Assembly (NCBI RefSeq): GCF_950295315.1
Contig: NC_080171.1
Coordinates: forward strand, 34,944,698-35,008,697
DNA length: 64,000 bases
From: Erinaceus europaeus
Lineage: Eukaryota; Chordata; Mammalia; Eulipotyphla; Erinaceidae
Reading direction: 5' to 3'
Part shown: in pieces, positions 46,837 to 57,440 of the stretch
How the letters are laid out: every line of letters begins with the position of its first letter
How positions within the stretch are numbered: position 1 is the stretch's first letter
Notes under the pieces: model-generated
Databases searched by the model: none
Told to the model about the DNA's origin: nothing
What the model saw: only the letters and a program-made list of their open reading frames with translations
Made by a program: the position numbers and the translations under genes

Positions 46837-48289
46837 TTCCTAGGTTTCTGTTATGGAGATGAATAGTAAAGACAAATAAAGTAAGGTGATCTACAGATTA
46901 CAGCAGGCAGGTCATTTTGGATTACTGCTGGTCTTGCAAATGCAGTATACAAATTATAGGGCAACATATCAGGGTCTAGATAATTTACTGGGGTTTACCA
47001 AACAACATTATTCATGTTATAGAGGTAAAGGCTTAGAAAATTTAAAGTTAATAAGGGAAACTAGAAAAATTCTTTCAATATATAAAAATCTCTGATTGTA
47101 ATGTGCCTCTGAATTATTGGCAACAATTTTCATTTCCTGAGTTTATAAAAAAAATACAAGAGAATGAAAGCAATATGAGAAATGACCCCCATAATGTCAG
47201 AATGTGGTCATGGATGAAATGACTGGCAGTTTTTAGATCTGACTAAAGTTATGGGGAATTGAGCTGACTTCTATAAATAGCATCGTGTTTTTCTTCTGTA
47301 AAAGAACAACTTAAAAATATTGAAAAGTTCATGTCTCACAGAATACCATATATTATCCCTGAGAATGTGATGCCAAGTGCTTGTTATTTATTGTTCTGCC
47401 TATTATACTCTTTTATTTTGTAAAGGAGAGTCATGTCTAGAGTTTATCAAGAGTGAATATTTGTTACCTAGGAAGCAAATATACTTACTATTAATGTGTA
47501 CTTTATTTTAAATGAGGAATTGAATTCTTTGGATTAGTGGGTAAGATGAGAACACAGTAAACATTTCCATCAATCGCTGGGGTTGATTCTATGGTAACCG
47601 TACATTAAACACTTTGGCAACGAAAATTCACAAGCCAGATAGAACTAAGAGGGTTCAATAATTTATAGTTTTGTGATGATCCCGAAAAAAATAGAGGAAG
47701 GAAATTGACTACTCAGTACCAACACTGCTCTGTGTCCTATGTAATTTTATAGCCTAGGTTAGCTGAGCTAAGGACATCTCTTGCTAGTCAGAAATAGATC
47801 ACAGTGCCTAAAGTTGATAGTAATTGACAAAGGTAAAAAAAATAACACTTCAGATGACAAGATGCCTCTGAGGATTATCAAATTTATTATTGTGAAAAGT
47901 TTGGATTTTCACAAGATTTTTAAATGGGAGGAGGGAAATGAGGGAAATAAAATAACTGAAACAGTTTAATTGAATTTGCAAGATGTGTTTACTGTCAAAA
48001 AGGAGAAATCCAAGGGACTTATATGTGTAATTCTAGGGGAAAAGGAAAGGACACCATTACTTAAACCTTAGCATTTTTAGTTTATGGATATATATTTGTA
48101 AGAGCGAGAGAGAGAGTGAGAGAAGCACAGGCAGAGAGACAGAGTTTTGTGTTCTCACAATGACTTTAACCAGATTAGAAGAACACTTAATATGTTTATG
48201 TAATTAAGTAGGAAGATAATTTTCCAAAGTGTTAAGGGATGTGGTCTTTACTGGTAATTAACTGTATAACTTGGCCAGGGTATTTACTT
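46837..48289. other. Unique AT-rich sequence
   Basis: 1.45 kb with no repeat hallmark, apart from a short GAGAGAG patch at 48105-48145. Frames are short and unremarkable. Confidence 0.5.
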
Positions 48290-48557
48290 TATTTATTTAT
48301 TGCCACCAGGTTTATTGTTGGGACTCAGTGCCAGTACTACAAATCCACCACTCCAGGTGGCCATTTTTTCCCTTTCAATTTTTACTAGGACAGAGAGAAA
48401 TTGAGAGAAGAGAGGAAGCTAGAGATTGAGAGAGAAAGACACCTGCAGACCTGCTTCACCATTAGTGAAGTTGTCCTCCTGCAGATGGGGAGCGGGGACT
48501 TGAACCTAGGTCCTTGGGCTTGGTGTGCTTAACTGGATGTGCCACCACCCAGCCCTC
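48290..48557 (-). mobile_element. SINE with module T
   Basis: Module T complement at 48302-48368 (GGACTCAGTGCC, CACTCCAGGTGGCCA), body ACCTGCAGACCTGCTTCACC, inverted head GATGTGCCACCACCCAGC. Confidence 0.85.
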
Positions 48558-48745
48558 AACAGTTACATTCAAAAATTTATTTTTCTCTTTTTCTATAATA
48601 CACAGGATCTCTGTATTTCATTATTTATTTGAGCTGGAAGCCAGATAGTCACATAACTCTTGGCCAGTATTGGGTTATAACCAAATTCAGTCTAATCACT
48701 GTTTTTTAAGTATTATCAACTTTGTAGTCTAAAAATCCCCCTTCT

Positions 48746-48875
48746 GGACTGAGGAGATAGCACAGTGGTTATGCAAGCTTACATGCCAGTGGCTCTGAGG
48801 TCCCAAGTTCAATTCCCAGTACCACTACAACCCAGAGTTAAATAGGGCTCTGTTAAAAAAAATTAAATAAATATG
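48746..48875 (+). mobile_element. SINE-C
   Basis: AGGAGATAGCACAGTGGTTATGC head, CCAAGTTCAATTCCCAG B-box region, tail AATTAAATAAAT. Confidence 0.85.
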
Positions 48876-48898
48876 AATTAAAAAGAATTGTACTTGGT

Positions 48899-49191
48899 GC
48901 TGGGTGGGGGCACACCTGGTTAAATGCACATGTTATCGTGCTCAAGGACCCAGGTTAGAGATTCAGCTCCCCACCTGCAGGTGGGATGTTTCACAAGCTG
49001 TGAAGCAGGTCTACAAGTGTCTGTCGTTCCTTTCTCCCTTTCTATCTACCCTCCTCTTTCAATTTCTCTCTGTCCTAGCAAATAAAATAGAAAGAAAATA
49101 AAAGGGGGTGGGGGAGAAGGCAACCAGGAATGGTGGATTTGCATGTTGGCATTGAGCCCCAGCAACAACCCTGGTGGAATTAAAAAAAAAA
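48899..49191 (+). mobile_element. SINE-B head with module T
   Basis: Head GGTGCTGGGTGGGGGCACACC, body CCCCACCTGCAGGTGGG, then module T (49112-49178: GGAATGGTGGATTTGC, GAGCCCCAGC) and poly-A. Confidence 0.88.
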
Positions 49192-49542
49192 GTTAATCTT
49201 TAATAACAATCTGATTATTTTTTATCAAAAAGCAAAGTTTTAAGTGCTGGTGTACATACTAGTTATATTTTTAATTCTTTCAAAGAACTGCGTATTCTTT
49301 TTCATAATATTTAAATGAGTTCACATCCTCACCAATACTTTTCTTTTTTCTTCACAACCTCACCAGTATTTGATAATCTTAACACTTTGGTAACAAGAAC
49401 TTGGCAGGTTAAGTAATATCTAATTGTGGATTGATTTGTATGTCCTCATGACTAGTGATTTTATACATGTTTTTATATACTTATATACTTCTTGCCTTCT
49501 GTATTTCTTCTCTGGGAGAAATGTATATCCAGACTCTGCCCT
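49192..49542. other. Unique AT-rich sequence, possibly old L1
   Basis: 49250-49480 (TCACATCCTCACCAATACTT and CCAGTATTTGATAATC) reads like a very old antisense L1 ORF2/3' segment, but with low identity. Confidence 0.4.
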
Positions 49543-49765
49543 AATTTTTTTATTAGTGATTTAATAATGATAAACAAGATTGTTATATAACAGAGGGACA
49601 ATTCCACATAGTTCCAAACATCAGAGTTCTGTATCCTATCCCCTCTATTAGAAGCTTCCTTATTCTTTATTCTTCTGGGAATATGAACCAAAATTCTTTA
49701 TGGGGTACAGAAGGTGGAAGGTCTGGCTTTTGTAATTGCTTCTTCAGTGAACATGGATGCTGCTT
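49543..49765 (-). mobile_element. R3, 3' part
   Basis: TTTTTTTATTAGTGATTTAATAATG end matches that at 12690-12720. GGTACAGAAGGTGGAAGGTC and TTCAGTGAACATGG follow in family order. Confidence 0.8.
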
Positions 49766-49789
49766 TGCCTAATTTTTAATAAAGGTATA

Positions 49790-50605
49790 TGAGACATTTT
49801 TTCCCCTTTGGTTGTTGTGTTATATGAATTCCTTATATATTTTGAATATTGACCATTTATCAGATATATTTTACAAATATTTTTCTTGATTGTTTCCTTT
49901 GGCATCAAAAGCATTATTAGTCTGACACAGTCCTACTTGTTTGGTTTTTTTTGCTTGTTACTTATGCTTTTGGAGTCAAATCCAAAAATTCAATGCCAAT
50001 ACCAATGTTGAGGAGCTTCCCCTGTCCTCTTTTAGGAATCTTAAGAGTTTCAAGTTTGGGGGTGGAGTGTGGGGAGTAGGGCAGTGATGTACCAGATTAA
50101 GTGCACACAGTACTTGCTTTTAAGTGCAAGGACCTGAGCGAAGAACTCAGTTTGAACTTCGGGCTCTCCACCTGCAGGTGGGGGTCACTTCACAAATGGT
50201 GAAGTAGATCTGCAAGTGTCTATCTTTCTATCACCCCTCTCCTCTCAATTTCTCTCTATCCAATAAAATGGAAAGAAAAAAAAAGCAGGTGCCAGGAGCA
50301 GTGGATTTGTAGTGCAGGCACTGAGCTCCAGTGAGAACCTGGAAGCAGAAAGAGAGTTTCAAGTCTGATGTTTAAGTCTTTAACCTATTTTATTTTTTAA
50401 TATTGCAAATAGGAGTGCCTGGTGTTATTTTTCCCATGTGGATATTCAGTTTTTCACAACACTATTTTTTTAATAACCTGTAGTTTTCCTATTGTGTATT
50501 CTTGGTTATTTTTGGTTTGTAAATTTTGTCCCAAAAGTTAATATGCCTGTCCTTATGCCAGTACCATACTATTTTGAGTGCTATATAAGATAATTTGAAA
50601 TGAAG
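49790..50605 (-). mobile_element. Ancient L1 fragment (ORF2, antisense)
   Basis: TTGAATATTGACCATTTATCAG, ACTTATGCTTTTGGAGTC, AAGTCTTTAACC and TATGCCAGTACCATACT are motifs of the antisense RT/C-terminal part of mammalian-wide L1s. Much more diverged than the 24-kb L1. Split by a SINE at 50066. Confidence 0.82.
50066..50352 (+). mobile_element. SINE with module T, in old L1
   Basis: AGAGTTTCAAGT at 50044-50055 and 50353-50364 is the target duplication. Head GGGGAGTAGGGCAGTGATG, body CTCCACCTGCAGGTGGGGG, module T at about 50285-50345. About 10 bp between the left duplicate and the recognisable head is unexplained. Confidence 0.88.
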
Positions 50606-50609
50606 AGGT

Positions 50610-50890
50610 ATGCTACCAGAGAATTCCAGCAATTCCACTTCTGAATTTATGCTCAAAAGAAATGAAAAACAGTTCATTGAGGAAATAGTTATTTTCCATG
50701 TTCATTACAAAATTATTGATAATATTCAAGATACAATAATAACAAGTGTTGACAGATGGCTGAATCAAGCACATGCTATAAGTACATGTTTATTCATGTA
50801 TTATGTATGCACAGAGATAGATAGAGATAATAAATTCTCACCTTACCTCCCAGGGATTATCTTTTCCTCATTGCTCTTGATCTTTTAGGT
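50610..50890 (+). mobile_element. Possible old L1 3' remnant (plus strand)
   Basis: CAATTCCACTTCTGAATTTATGC and ACAAAATTATTGATAATATTC resemble the ORF2 end of old L1s. Weak. Confidence 0.45.
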
Positions 50891-51234
50891 TTAAATTGAC
50901 CAATCTAGCTTTAGCCCAGCAACTCCTAAGCACTATACTTATAGATGCCATAAGACAAGACAGTCATGGTCCCCACATTCAACTGTGTTGTTTCTGCTTG
51001 TACCCTGCCTTTTCTTATGTGGACTCTCAAGATATGCTGTGGATTCCTTGATATAAAGTGGCTCCAAGATCTGTTGTAACTAAATAACTTCAATTTAGCT
51101 TTCATTAGCTGAATTTTGTTGAATAGCTTAGCATTGTTGGTCCAGGGCTCGACTCAACAAAATTGAACAAAGTCAAATGCTATACAATGGAGCATCATTC
51201 AAAGCATCATTCTTTCTTCAAGCAGAAGAAAGTT
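50891..51234. other. Unique sequence
   Basis: Nothing recognised. Direct GCTTTCATTAGCTGAATTTTG/GAATAGCTTAGC motifs are too short to call a repeat. Confidence 0.4.
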
Positions 51235-51640
51235 CTGCCATTTACTGCAGCATATATGGAATTATGCTAAATGAAAAAAAAGCCATACAGAGAAAGATAA
51301 ATACTGTATGATCTTAGTATTTGTCAAGGGGTGGGGTGGGGAGGTTGGGGAAGGTTTGCTGGGGTGTGAAGAGTGCAAAGCTCCAGTTATCTAAAAAGGA
51401 TTAGTGTAGGGTTTAATGTACAACTTGATGACTGCAGTTAATAATACTGCATTGAATACTAGGGTGGTGTTGAGTAGATTTTAGTGCTCTCATCACAAAA
51501 AATGATGAGTATGGAAGGGGGATATGGTAATTGACAGGACTACAGAAATCATTTGACTACCTATTATATAAAGTCATTATATTTTATACCTAAAGTATGT
51601 ACAATTATATAATATAAATAAAAGAAAAGAAAAGAATATA
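51235..51640 (+). mobile_element. Ancient L1 3' UTR
   Basis: GAATTATGCTAAATGAAAAAAAGCC, GGGGTGGGGTGGGGAGG, GACTGCAGTTAATAATACTG and the terminal ATACCTAAAGTATGTACAATT follow the order of L1M-type 3' UTRs, ending in an A-rich stretch. Confidence 0.82.
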
Positions 51641-52309
51641 AATTTTTCAACAGTGGCCTATCTTATGAAGTGATTAATTAAAATTGTCATGCTAGTAATT
51701 GAAATGAAAGTAATTTACTTTATTTACATATCATACATTAATATAAGATTATATCCCAAGTAATAATTTTTTGGTAATAAATCTAGAAGTTACTTAGCCT
51801 GAGAGTTTAATCCTTCAAACTTAGTGTGATGCATCATGAAATTCAGCCTTAATTTTCTTGAGCTGTATATGAATTTAATAAAATAAAATCAACTGTAATA
51901 TCTTGCATTTGCCTACTCTGTGTTAAGTTGGCCCTCATGGGAATGACAAAGACATTGTGGAGATGGTCCTGAACCAGTTAATAATAAGAATCTTTTTCCC
52001 TGAAGAAATTAATATACCACTTTGGGTACAATTTATTATTACGTATTCATTTTAGATAGAACAGCAGGCTATGTCAAGTAGAAATATAGTAACAGTGTTC
52101 TCAAAAGATCCTATCTGCACTGCTGATCAAAAGCTACATAGTTAATTTTCATTCTCATAAAGTATCCACACATTTGAAAATATTCACCTAACATAATAGT
52201 TAAGTAAGTTTAATTTCAATATGAATAGCTTTAACTTAAGATGTGTTCTTTAGTTTGTGAATTAAATTATTACAGATAAAAAATAAAACTCCAAAAACAA
52301 TCAAGAACA
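51641..52309. other. Unique AT-rich sequence
   Basis: Nothing recognised. Confidence 0.45.
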
Positions 52310-52450
52310 TCAGGCTGGCGAAACAGCTCCCTTGCTTGCTGCTTTGCCATGTGTGCAGCCCAGTTTGGAGCCCAGCCCCCACTACACTGAAGAAAACTTC
52401 AGTGCTATGATCTCTTTCATAGTTTCTCTTTTCCTGTTTCTTTAAAAAAT
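52310..52450 (+). mobile_element. SINE-E
   Basis: CAGGCTGGCGAAACAGCTCCC head, TGCTTTGCCATGTGTGC, GGAGCCCAGCCCCCACTAC and CTTCAGTGCTATGATCTC. Confidence 0.75.
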
Positions 52451-52739
52451 AGTTAAGATCATCATGCTTTATGAAATAATAAAATTTATGAACATTACAC
52501 ATAGACATGCCATTGATTTATTCCTATAAATCTCTTTATTTATATAGAAAGAATGATGTTTCAGCATGGAAAAAATGGATGAAACATCACCATATATAAT
52601 AAGGACACTGAACTTACTATCTTCATGTTAATGTGAAATTCATAGTGTCTGAGTTATCAACTTACTCATCTGAGGTCATAAGCAGAAGACTGAGTCAGCT
52701 CTACTTAACACTAATGAAATAAGAATTAAGGGAGCTTTG

Positions 52740-53290
52740 AGTTTTTTTATGTCTGTTTTTTTATATGTCTGGATGTTTTTAGTAAAATTTCTATCCTTGC
52801 CCCCCTTTTCCACTTTTTAATTTTTTGTTTGTTTTTTGTTTGTAGCTGAATTTTATGATCTCTTTATGTATTTTGGTTATTAGTAGCTCTCTCTGTTTGG
52901 GTGATAAATTTTTTTGTCTGTGCAGAAGCTTCCCCCACCCAGGATTATCTGCTGGGGTTCAGTTCCAGCATTACAAATCCACTGCTCCTGGTGGCCAGTT
53001 TTTCCACTTTTTATTGGATAAGGCAGAGAAAAAAATTGAGAGAGGATGGGAAGATTGAGATAGAGATAGAAAATAAGACCTGCAGACCTGCTTTATCGAT
53101 TGTGAGGAGTTCCCCATCTGCAGGTATGGAGCTGAGTTCTTGAACCCGGATCCTTGTGCAGGTCTTTGTGCTTTGTACTATGTGCACTTAACTGGGTGCG
53201 TCACCACCTGACCCCCTGCACAGAAGTTTTTTAGTTTGATATAGTACCATTGGTTTGATTTTAGTTTTGTTTTCCTTGCTATTAGAATTG
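52740..53290 (-). mobile_element. Ancient L1 fragment, split by a SINE
   Basis: GTCTGTGCAGAAGCTT (left) and GCACAGAAGTTTTTTAGTTTGATATAG (right) are the L1 ORF2 antisense signature (CTGTGCAGAAGCTTTTTAG). Left 150 bp is poorly preserved. Confidence 0.7.
52932..53215 (-). mobile_element. SINE with module T, in old L1
   Basis: CTGTGCAGAAGCTT (52918) and CTGCACAGAAGTTT (53216) flank it as a diverged duplication. Module T complement at 52940-53000, body ACCTGCAGACCTGC, inverted head CACCACCTGACCCC. Confidence 0.85.
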
Positions 53291-53638
53291 ATTTGATTTG
53301 AGTGGCTATTTAAGTAATATGCAGACATCTATCAGGGGGAGGTGAGAGACTATACCCATGTGTCAGTGTCCTATAAATCATTACTTACCAATAAATTAAA
53401 TAAGCAATAATAATAACAATAAAATAATTCAGTAAGCAATGAGTGAGAACTTTTGAAACCAGAGTGAACTCTGCATTTGGGACTCCAGTAAAAAACACAA
53501 CAGCACCTGAAGCTGTAAGAGTAGTTAAATGGATCTCAACAAAGATAAACATCAGTATCAGCTGATATATGAGCTGAGTACCAGCTACTGACCAGACAGC
53601 AGAATGTTGTCCTGTAATAATACAAAAAAGAAAAGGTC
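53291..53638. other. Unique sequence
   Basis: Nothing recognised beyond a short (AAT)-rich patch near 53410. Confidence 0.4.
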
Positions 53639-53865
53639 AAAAATTGCCAAGGAGGAGAGTCGGACGGTAGCTCAGTGAGTTAAGCACACATGGCACAAAG
53701 CACAAGGGCCGGAGTAAGGATCCAGATTCGAGACCCCGGTTGCCCACCTGCAACCGGGGGGGGGGGGGGGTTTGCTTCACAGGTGCTAAAGCAATCTGCA
53801 GGTGTCTGTCTTTCTCTCCCCCTCTCTGTCTTTCCCTCCTCTCTCATTTCTCTCTGTCCCTATCC

Positions 53866-54359
53866 TGCCGGGATAGCCTGAGGGTACTTCTTCCCGAACT
53901 AGTGCTCTCTGGGTTGGAGAGAACTCAACTGGAGCCGATCTAGGCTGCTGCATGGGAGAGGAATCAGGAACTCGTGCCGCACTAACTTCGCAGGAGATAC
54001 ACTCTGGAACTCTCAGAGCCTGAAAGCAATTTCCAAGTGTCTTTAATCAGAAGAGCAGCTGTTTTTATACTCTCCAAGTAGGGTGGAAACAGGATGTGAT
54101 ATAGAGAGGGTGGAGCGAAAAGTGACTGGTGGAAGATCAGGATGTGACAAGGAGAGGATCAGGGTGTGACAAGGAGAGGGGGTGGAGCAGGTGAGAATTC
54201 TACCACTAAACCACCAATGCCCTGGAGGGAATGTGGTGCTTTATGTAAATGTAAAAGTGATTTATGTAAATAGACCAAAGATTTGAATGGGATTAAATCT
54301 ATCTCTATATAGGCATATGGTTAAGCAGAAGCCAGGGGGAGCTGGCATACTATCCAACA
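53866..54359 (-). repeat. ERV-C 3' LTR
   Basis: Minus strand TGTTGGATAG to TATCCCGGCA. TATA-like TATAAAAA (complement near 54055), AATTAAAG-type signal just downstream. A 22-bp U3 tandem (GATCAGGATGTGACAAGG..., 54135-54156 and 54157-54178) is shared with the 5' LTR. Confidence 0.95.
54187..54220 (-). other. tRNA-Gly(GCC) 5'-half-like segment in ERV-C 3' LTR
   Basis: On the minus strand, 34 nt from GCATTGGTGGTTTAGTGGTA to TTCTCACCTGC. As I know mammalian tRNA-Gly-GCC, it differs at two positions (C13 to T, G29 to A). Located in U3, about 130 bp upstream of the TATA-like box, in sense with the LTR. Confidence 0.82.
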
Positions 54360-54360
54360 T

Positions 54361-54376
54361 CTCCCCCTTTATTTTT
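54361..54376 (-). other. ERV-C polypurine tract
   Basis: Minus strand AAAATAAAGGGGGAG next to the 3' LTR (one base between). Confidence 0.85.
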
Positions 54377-55205
54377 AACTATTTGCCATAGTATCAGGAG
54401 TGTGGGGCACTTTGTGAGGCAGGGAGACTGATAAGAGGCACACCTTTTTGGGGTTCTACTGTCCCTCTTTGCTCAACCTCTCCATGGAAAGAGAGACTAA
54501 CAGAATTGACACACCCCTCAGGCTCAAGCCCTTCCAAGCTCAACCATATCCTCACAATTCCCCAACATATCCCTATTACTTAATGGCCATATATAACTGG
54601 GTCAATGTCTGTAAAAGGCTTCATCTCTGTCAGGGGAATAGCAGTGTAGGGGTGAACAGAAACCTGTTGGGAAGAAAGCAGAATGATAGCGTGTAAGTGT
54701 CTTCAAAAAGAACTAGCACAAGACAGGGAGGGATAAGTAAGAGTAGCAAGAGACAGAGTGAGCCTGATGGGTGGAGGAGTGGGGGCCTGATAAGCCGAGG
54801 GGCTAGAGGGGTGATCTGGCATTGAAAAATCCTGAGTCAGCTGGTGGAAAGTTCTATGAACTGCTACAGTCATTCTTCAAGAAGTCCAGCAGTATAAAGG
54901 GAGTGTCCAGCAAGTTCTATAGAAGCATCAGTCCAATGTCAATGGCCAGGAAATAAATGCCACACGTCTATCTTGATGGAGGAGGACAGCCACTGGAACT
55001 TTTCTTCTCTGTAGAGAGTGACCTGGAACTGCCAAGACATGATGGGCGAAACAGAAGCAGGAAGAGCAGACACCGATGGTTGAGAGAAAGGCAGTAGGAA
55101 AGTCTTGTCCTTTGGAGTCTGTGAATCAGGTTCTCCAGATCATGTCAGGTCACATCATGGGTTTCGGGGGTTGGCTGTAATTGTGGGTGATGTCAGAGGA
55201 AAGGG
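54377..55205 (-). other. ERV-C 3' noncoding region
   Basis: No long frame. The segment near 55090-55150 shares GAACCTGATTCACAGACTCC with ERV-A 22917, and nearby blocks are collinear. Its upstream border at about 55205 abuts RT sequence directly (deletion scar). Confidence 0.75.
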
Positions 55206-55955
55206 GTCCAAGATGGATTTCTGGGGATTCTATATGAGCAGATGCTTCTTTTTTAAAGGACGAATCTGCGTTAGGGAAATCTCTGAGCCTAAGAAAGATA
55301 TAGGAGGAATTAGATTTATTTTCTCAGGAGCTACATTAAGTCCACTTCTCTTTAAGGCAGGGATTAGAAAATCACGTAGGGCAGAGAGATCTGTATCTAA
55401 TTCTCCCATATTAACACGTCATCCATATAATGAAAAACCTTAAGGTCCTTATGAATATATGGAAAAAGGTCAGATTTAACAGCCTCTTGACAAATAGTAG
55501 GACTATTAGCCATGCCCTGGGGCAGTACCACCCATTCAAATCTATCGGCAGGGCTGGCATTATTAATAGAACAGAGAAAGCAAAACGTTTACAATCTTGT
55601 GGGTGTAAGGGAATAGAGAAAAAACAATCCTGTATATCAATAGCTATGATTGGAATTCCTGTGGGAATTGCGGAAGCAAGAGGCAAACCCCTTTGGGGGG
55701 AGCCCCAAACCTGCATGGTTTTATTAACTGCATGAAGATCTTGGAGGAGGTGCCATTTTCCTGAGCGCTTTTTAATCACAAAGACTGGAGTATTCCATGG
55801 GCTCTGAGAATGACGAATGTGTCCCAAAGATAACTGCTCTTGGATGAGTTCTTTTAAAATTTCTAGCTTCTCCCTAGGCAAAGGCCACTGTTCCACCCAG
55901 ACAGGCTCATTAGAAAGCCAATCTAAGTGAGGAGTTCTGTTACAAACAGTGGCAG
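55206..55955 (-). pseudogene. pol: ERV-C reverse transcriptase, N-terminal part
   Basis: Fingers motif [18 protein letters not shown] (about 55785), first catalytic region [12 protein letters not shown] (about 55640), then after a frame change [13 protein letters not shown] and Y-M-D-D (55429-55418). The thumb begins (about 55340-55250) and then stops at the deletion. A one-base-type frameshift lies near 55580. Confidence 0.92.
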
Positions 55956-56573
55956 TTAGTATTGGGGGTGCTGGTTGGGTCTAGCAGTCTCACAGGAGTG
56001 AGTGTGGTGTCCTGCAGAGGTGTCTGAGGATATCACTACATCTAAAGATTCCAGCAAGTCTCTTCCCAATAAATTGGTGCTTATATCAGCTATTAAAGGC
56101 TGAAAGCATCCTTCTGGATCTTCCCACACAAGGGAATCTCGTGTGCAGAATGCCTGAGTCAATCCTCCAACACCATGTAAGCGTGGTCCTGGGAGGAGTT
56201 CCCAACTCTGGGGAACCTCTGCTTGTCTTAATATTGTCTTATCTGCTCCCGTGTCAATCAAACACTTAAAAGAAATATTACCAATCTTTACTGTCATAGT
56301 TGGGTGACCCCTTTCTAAAACAGGGGTGGTCCATAAACTCTCAGGCTCCGAATTTGAGCTGTTCTCTTGCTCCAGCTGGTTATTTCTATGCTGGAAGTTC
56401 CCACATACCATGGGTTCCTCCTTCTGCTCACCCTCTGTTATTGTTACTTGACGTGGTGGGTGTAGCGATGGATTGGGTCCCAAGCTGGGCTTCTGTTTGT
56501 GGAAGAAGGGCACAGCACCAAGCGGGTGACCTGCTTCCTTCCCTCTTGGGGGCGGGGCTAAGGGAAGCCCCAC
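55956..56573 (-). pseudogene. pro: ERV-C protease frame
   Basis: Open frame of 205 codons. The aspartic protease signature L-I-D-T-G-A-D-K-T is at about 56260-56234 and the flap/C-terminal LLGRDLL at about 56075. The N-terminal part (PPRGKEAG, proline-rich) links it to gag. It is the only ERV-C domain still open end to end, though it needs frameshifting from gag for expression. Confidence 0.9.
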
Positions 56574-56575
56574 AC

Positions 56576-56842
56576 CTAGTTTAAATCCCTGTTTATATTT
56601 GGCAGAGGCGTGCCGTTCCTATGGAACCTTGACCAACAATCTCTTCTCCAGTGAAATCCTTTCTGGCATCTGGGACAAGGCATTCGTGGTCTCTGATTCC
56701 CTGTCTGGAGGCGGGGTTTCCCTGACTGGAGGCGGGGTCGCGGTCTATTTTCTGGACATTGGTTACGCCAATGCCCTTGGCGACCACACTGAAAGCAAGC
56801 CCCTTTTTGCTTATGTAAGGTAGCTGCATAGGCCTGTAACAT
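56576..56842 (-). pseudogene. gag: ERV-C nucleocapsid (gag C-terminus)
   Basis: Two zinc knuckles: CFQCGRQGHWRNQC (C-x2-C-x4-H-x4-C) and CPRCQKGFHWRRDC, separated by a basic arginine/proline linker, about 56793-56650. The open frame is short because stops lie upstream in capsid. Confidence 0.93.
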
Positions 56843-57440
56843 AGGTCCTTGAAAAGAGCTTGATCTGAGATCCTGTGTAGCTATAATCCAAGTATCTGGG
56901 TGTTCGTTTTTAAGAGTGATACAGGCCTGTCAAAAATGCGGAAGCATTCCATCCCAGACTATGGATCGCAGGAGGAGAAAACGAGCGTCAGGATTATAAA
57001 TCTTCCTTTCCAAACTCGACTGGGCCCTGGCAATGAATTTAGCGAGGGATTTATCAGGTTCTTGTTGAAGGGAGAGAATGGGGGCTGAGGCCACTTCCAT
57101 GGGTGGTGTTAATCACTCCCATGCTTTTAATGCACACAGGCATACCTGATCAAAATACCCCGGTGGAAACTTGGCTTCCATCTGTTGAATCCCTGTTTCT
57201 AATTGGCCTGTTCCAAACAATGCATCAAAATTCCCCTCTGGCTGATTTTGAATATTTTTTCCGCGATTGTTGTAAACATTCGTCGCGAAAGAATCCCTCC
57301 CATTGCAGGAAGAGGGGGCCTGGGAGCGTAGCACGAGTTACATCCCTCCAATCTTAGGGGGTATTAAGGTTCTGAAGCAGGCCTTGTAAAATGGACCTGG
57401 TCCATGGGGCATGAATACTGTCATCCTTGATAGCCTGGCG
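56843..57440 (-). pseudogene. gag: ERV-C capsid region
   Basis: Lies between linker and nucleocapsid. DLKELRQAIKDD followed by HAPWTRSILQGL (57440-57370) is a betaretroviral capsid start. Below 57357 the frame has several stops and shifts. Confidence 0.8.
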
